NCBI RefSeq assembly: GCF_963678635.1
Contig: NC_087063.1
Location: 10,884,386-10,948,385, forward strand
Length of the DNA stretch: 64,000 bases
Reading direction: 5' to 3'
Source of the DNA: Symsagittifera roscoffensis
Lineage: Eukaryota > Xenacoelomorpha > Acoela > Convolutidae
Position numbers and translations under genes: made by a program. Each line of letters begins with the position of its first letter. The stretch's first letter is position 1. Below are positions 59,194-64,000 of the stretch, piece after piece. A model generated the notes under the pieces. The model had not been told where the DNA came from, made no database searches, and saw only the letters and a program-made list of their open reading frames with translations.

Positions 59194-59359
59194 TATTTGA
59201 ACTATTAGTACTCAGCAGTTTAATCACAAAAAAAGCATTTTGCCATAGTCTTGTATAAAATACTGGTTACAAAGCTGAAATAACATTGAACAAGTCTGCT
59301 CGTGCATAAAGGCGAAGCGGGAATCATCTGGCTGCCCTGGGTTGGGTGGTTTTGCCAAA

Positions 59360-59480
59360 TAAAAATATCATATTGCATGGGTCGAATGATAAATCTTATT
59401 GAAAGAATCGAGTGCTATGGGTCGAGTAATATATCATATTAAATTGGTTGATTGGTATATCATTCTAAATGGGTCGATAT
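59360..59480. repeat. Second GGGTCGA / ATATCATATT repeat cluster
   Basis: Degenerate copies of ATGGGTCGAATGATA, ATGGGTCGAGTAATATATC and ATGGGTCGATATT, matching 57590-57760. Confidence 0.6.
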
Positions 59481-59751
59481 TAGATAGAATGGACAAGCTG
59501 AAAAACAGATTCAGTTCCGAGTTAAGTTAAAATTTTGTTCTCTTGCAAGTTTAGTGAGAACTTATGCAGTAGATTTTTGTTTTAAAAAAGTATGAGTTTT
59601 TTTCTTAAAAAACACTCACACGCTATGTAAAATACAGAGTAATGCAACTCATTCAATTCAATTGAACCTCAATTCAATTTGGAACAATTTTCGATTCAGA
59701 TTATTTTGCAGCTTACGTATTAATAGCACAAAACACACTAAAACGTTATTT

Positions 59752-60234
59752 GTTCGAACTTTTGTAGAAAACGGAATATTTATATTCGTTCAATTTTCGC
59801 CGATCGAAATATTAGTTTTCAACAAAAAAATGTTTATACCCCATTGAAGATATCGACTTCTTGAGTTCAAGTTTGAAAAAATATTTTACATCCAATTATT
59901 TTTTGTTCTGGGGGTTTGAAATTGCCAAATTGGCCATGGTTTGGACTAAATTATGCGCGCTTTGAAGAGTTTATTTATCATGCTGAGAGTGTAACGCGAA
60001 ATATTTATACGTGGCAATTTATCCCGCAGAACAAAGTCGTTACAAATTGAATCGAAGCTTCCTAATTGGTCGTATTAATTTTGTACGACTAAAATATCGA
60101 CACTTTGATATTGTCCAAATTTTGTAGGTTTTTAATATTTTCTTTTCCAGAAATTATTCGATTTGAATTAAGGGACAGTCGGAACATTCAAGGCTTTGCC
60201 CTGATACACGAGCACTCTTGTTTGTCCTGAAATG
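59752..60234 (+). mobile_element. Helentron-like element (subfamily 2)
   Basis: Starts GTTCGAACTTTTGTAGAAAACGG, a decayed terminus, and ends GGGACAGTCGGAACATTCAAGGC with the hairpin region and ATACACGAGCACTCTTGTTTG. The interior (GCGCGCTTTGAAGAG, CAATTTATCCCGC) matches the - strand copies at 10250 and 28931. Bases 59580-59750 hold part of another copy. Confidence 0.65.
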
Positions 60235-62242
60235 GCCTTATTGACTATACAAAAACTGATCAGAATTAAGACGTTTCAAAAGTGAGCTGAAGCGTTTCAA
60301 AAATGAGCTGTTTCAGAAGTTATGAAAATCCGTTTTCAATTTGAAAAAATTTAATAAAATCAATACAAAAAGCACAAAATCTGGCAAATTCATTAAAAAG
60401 CAAAAGAATTAAAGTATAATGAACAAAAATTAGAATTTTTTGTGCATTTTTCACTCCATATTGACCGAGCTGTTAGTTTCGTAGCCCCTACACTTTCCCA
60501 AAAAATGATCGCAGGTGAAACATTTTAATAAACGCATTTTAATTTTGGTCAGAGCATATAAAAGGGCTCGGTCGATTTTTTTTAAATAAAAGGCCAAACT
60601 TTTTTTTACAAATTTGAAATGAATGCGCGAAAGTAATGGTTTTTTCCTCCGTTTTATCCAACCACGTGCCATTTAAATTAAGTTATAAATTTTGCGTCCC
60701 GTAAGCGTCCCGTTATTTTTGAGCTCATGTCATCGATAGCTTTCAAATACTATATAAGTTCCGTGATAAATTGCTAACTAAAACTCGAAATTTGTGTGGA
60801 AAAAAAAATTGCCCGAACACATTTTCAGTCATTTTCTTCAAACGTCGGAACAACAAATTGTTGAGTTATGATTTGGTAGATAATTTTTAAAAAGATCTTT
60901 TTTGTACAAAAAAGTGGGAATGTGCCTTTTTGTATTAGTTGATTCATAAAAAATCTCAATTGATTAAAATGATCGGTGATAGGCCAACAGGCCAAAAGGC
61001 CAACGGGTCAAAAATTAATTTTTTTATGCAATATAACAACAGATTGTCATAGTTGTTATGCAATTGTGATGTAATTCTGATGTAGTTTTCGATATTCTGA
61101 TGTAATTTATGCTTTAAAATATGGCAGTTTGTAGATAGGGCGGTTTGTTGAACATCCGCCAAACGATTAGTTTGAACAAAAAAATGCCGCCTCTAAGCAA
61201 TCTGTGCAGCCGTTTTGTAATGGCTGGATGGTTTCATAATTGTTGATTTGTGATGTACTAGTCGCCTTAGTATATGCTTGAACAGGTTTTCATTCCGTCA
61301 ATAATTTCATCTATCAAATATGGATATTAGTAGAGACCTTCTGTTGATATGAAAATAAGTGGCACGATGATTATGACAAGGGTTAAGTGTTTTGAATTTA
61401 GAGCAAGGATGTCTCTTTTTGTATGTTGTGATCTCTCCCGACTATATGATTAAGTACAATTTTCATGCTCTTCCTACTACAATTAGGTTAACTAGCAACT
61501 TCTTTCATACTAATTAATTGACCTGTAGTGTCGCAATATTGGAATAATCAATTTATCTCTAAGCCAGAAGTTTACCTTTTAATCAAAATGAAAAGTTTGA
61601 TAATTTTAATTTGTTTTTTTTTGCAAAAAAATAAACAATTTTGAACGACGAGCTTTTAGCTTAATGACTCTGCATAAAAAATGATTACTGAAGAAGGCAA
61701 CATGTAATGGCTAACAAAGCATAAAATGATGAGATCATAGCACAAGTTTAATTGATTGATGCTTCTTCTGCAGAAATTGTCTTTGAATGAATGATATTGA
61801 CTCCCTTATCGATTTTTGATGCACTCATTTGTTGACATTCGGATCCTCTTTCGAAAAACTTCTTCTCCTATTAGCATAGAGTGTTTTTTCTGAATTATCT
61901 AAGAATTATTTATATAAACAATTTTTTGATAAATTAGAAAAAACACTGGCCAATTTTAAAAAAAGTAACGGATTCGGCGTCTAGCAACGTGTAAGTAAGG
62001 CCCTATAGGACGCATTTTCCAATTTGAAACGATTTCTATGCCAGACTACTCTAGAGTTTTACTAGTTTAAAGCCAAAATTTATATGAAGAAAAAAATCAC
62101 CTTTTTGAAACTTAAAACAGAGCATTTCACAAATAAACAAAATCGAGTTGAACATAAATTCTTTGATTTTCGAAACTGTTAGGATGGCCTCCTCAATTGT
62201 TTCAGGCGTTTTCCTTCTTTTTCTCATTGCGCTAAACATCCA

Positions 62243-63025
62243 GTACTTATTGAAACCAGAATTGCCGGTTGTTCGGCAAGTATCAATGTAAGATCTGATA
62301 AAAAAGAAATTACTTTTGCGAAAGCTTTCTTTCCTAAATTTTGGGATTTTTTTAGCTTTCTTTATTGCTGTCGGTACTTATTGAAACATGAATTGCCGGT
62401 TGTTCGGCAAGTATCAATGTAAGATCTGATAAAAATGAAATTACTTTTGCGAAAGCTTTCTTTCCCAAATTTTGGGATTTTGTAGCTTTCTTCATTGCTG
62501 TCGGTACTTATTGAAACATCAATTGCCGGTTGTTCGGCAAGTATCAAGTTAAGATCTGATAAAAATGAAATTACTTTTGCGAAAGCTTTCTTTCCTAAAT
62601 TTTGGGATTTTTTTAGCTTTCTTTATTGCTGTCGGTACTTATTGAAACATGAATTGCCGGTTGTTCGGCAAGTATCAATGTAAGATCTGATAAAAATGAA
62701 ATTACTTTTGCGAAAGCTTTCTTTCCCAAATTTTGGGATTTTGTAGCTTTCTTCATTGCTGTCGGTACTTATTGAAACATCAATTGCCGGTTGTTCGGCA
62801 AGTATCAAGTTAAGATCTGATAAAAATGAAATTACTTTTGCGAAAGCTTTCTTTCCTAAATTTTGGGATTTTTTTAGCTTTCTTTATTGCTGTCGGTACT
62901 TATTGAAACATGAATTGCCGTTTGTTCGGCAAGTATCAATGTAAGATTTGATAAAAATGAAATTACTTTTGCGAAAGCTTTCTTTCCCAAATTTTGGGAT
63001 TTTGTAGCTTTCTTCATTGCTTTCT
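62243..63025 (+). repeat. Satellite: six tandem units of 131/130 bp in a 261-bp higher-order repeat
   Basis: GTACTTATTGAAAC recurs at 62243, 62374, 62504, 62635, 62765 and 62896. Odd and even units differ consistently (TTTTTTTAGC against TTTTGTAGC; CATGAATT against CATCAATT), so the dimer is the repeating unit. Each monomer contains TTGCCGGTTGTTCGGCAA, a 6-bp stem with a 6-base loop. The array ends shortly before the assembly gap. Confidence 0.92.
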
Positions 63026-63191
63026 TCATTTTTATCATCAAAATTTGCTGTCGGATAATTTTGTTTCTTCAAGGATTGACAGATTATTCAAGATAGAATT
63101 CTTTTCAAATTATAGACGCTAAAATGGCTTATGTCTTGTTGCAAGCGCTTAAATAAACTCTTAAGATTCTTCATATTATCTGAAATAGTTG

Positions 63192-63391
63192 NNNNNNNNN
63201 NNNNNNNNNNNNNNNNNNNNNNNNNNNNNNNNNNNNNNNNNNNNNNNNNNNNNNNNNNNNNNNNNNNNNNNNNNNNNNNNNNNNNNNNNNNNNNNNNNNN
63301 NNNNNNNNNNNNNNNNNNNNNNNNNNNNNNNNNNNNNNNNNNNNNNNNNNNNNNNNNNNNNNNNNNNNNNNNNNNNNNNNNNNNNNNNNNN
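63192..63391. other. Assembly gap (200 N)
   Basis: Exactly 200 unknown bases, likely a fixed-size placeholder. The true length is unknown, and the satellite just upstream may be collapsed here. Confidence 0.98.
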
Positions 63392-63617
63392 GGATTTGCG
63401 CCCAATTTGATATATGTACCTAACTGGAATCCAGAGGAAAATCTTTACTCATCTGTTGGCTCATTCAACCCAATATTAAAATTAGGTTTATTCACCCAAA
63501 ACGCTTTCGAAGCCAATTAAAAACTTCGCACACTCGACATTTGAAAATAGGTGTCTACTCACGCGATAAAATTACCGCTATCTCGGTTTAAAGTGTCGTC
63601 TGAAGTTTTTGTATAGT

Positions 63618-63618
63618 T

Positions 63619-63652
<34 letters not shown>

Positions 63653-63737
63653 CTCTGTCTCTCTCTCTCTCTCTCCCTCTCTCTCTCTCTCTATCTATCT
63701 ATCTCGCTCTGCTCTATTGAGTCTGAGTTTTCTCTCT

Positions 63738-63768
<31 letters not shown>

Positions 63769-63770
63769 AG
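63618..63770 (+). repeat. (CT)n microsatellite, interrupted
   Basis: Long CT runs broken by CTCC, TATCTATCTATC and a short unique piece (about 63700-63730). A GCAAGCTCGCAACA-containing relic of the GACAATTCAGCC foldback family follows to about 63880. Confidence 0.85.
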
Positions 63771-64000
63771 CAAGCTCGCAACATGTTGATGATGAGACTG
63801 CGGCAGTTATTTTTGCAAATATCTGTTTTGGGGACCTTCCAATATTCGGATTAGCCGAATTTTGTGTTGGTTTTGGCTGTAAGGATTGAATTTTCCGGTG
63901 ATCCCTCTGGTAGATTCATCATTTCTAACGCAATCAAAGGAAGTTAGATGATGCAAGCCTTGCTTTCTCAGGCTCAATAAACTAGTACTTGATATTGCGG

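Larger units (their letters stand above)
56939..64000 (+). other. Downstream intron (start of intron 10)
   Basis: Follows a good donor (TAC|GTAAGA). No cysteine-rich exon with CxCxxG spacing was seen on either strand. It holds repeats listed separately; nothing recognised in 57240-57590, 57770-58490, 60240-62240 (apart from part of a decayed Helentron-like end at about 60440-60855, ending ACGTCGGAACAAC) and 63400-63600. Confidence 0.65.

Noticed and set aside
62243-63025. Regular repeats resembling a CRISPR array
   Set aside because: Units are contiguous 130/131-bp tandem copies with no unique spacers, in an animal genome; this is satellite DNA.
63131-63520. ORFs across the gap
   Set aside because: They consist mainly of unknown residues from the 200-N gap.

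Overview
The window looks like one piece of a large, AT-rich animal genome. The evidence is ten small, relatively GC-rich exons encoding tandem EGF-like repeats, joined mostly by GT-AG introns and separated by long introns full of non-autonomous transposable elements. There is no operon structure, and no bacterial or viral gene was recognised. One intron (2717-3286) can only be joined sensibly as GA-AG. Non-canonical introns of this kind are well known in appendicularian tunicates (larvaceans), and large-genome larvaceans are rich in short non-autonomous transposons, so that is my tentative guess for the organism. Another marine invertebrate is not excluded.

The only convincing host gene is on the + strand. 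Its ten exons lie at 2590-2716, 3287-3459, 7512-7715, 35985-36255, 37433-37608, 41447-41588, 42100-42428, 54595-55013, 56256-56427 and 56789-56938. They join with every phase matching into about 720 residues carrying about 17 EGF-like modules. Neither end is in the window: no signal peptide, membrane segment, stop codon or start is visible. The gene is therefore an internal slice of a large secreted or membrane-tethered EGF-repeat protein spanning more than 54 kb, and I cannot name it.

Layout: 1-2589 is upstream intron or flank; 2590-7715 holds exons 1-3; 7716-35984 is a 28 kb intron that is essentially a transposon landfill; 35985-42428 holds exons 4-7; 42429-54594 is a 12 kb intron; 54595-56938 holds exons 8-10; 56939-64000 is non-coding sequence with a foldback element, a 130/131-bp satellite, a 200-N assembly gap and CT microsatellites.

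Recurrent element families: (i) a hAT-like MITE of about 430-440 bp with CAGGGGCGGATTTAG-type ends and 8-bp target duplications; (ii) a Helentron-like (HINE-type) family with inverted GTTCCGACT / AGTCGGAAC motifs and a CAGGGC-GCCCTG hairpin near one end, one copy of which is nested in another at a TT site; (iii) several foldback elements whose arms are arrays of a short degenerate motif; (iv) tRNA-derived SINE-like copies; (v) two decayed non-LTR retrotransposon reverse transcriptases. All assignments are by eye; no search, alignment program or folding program was run.
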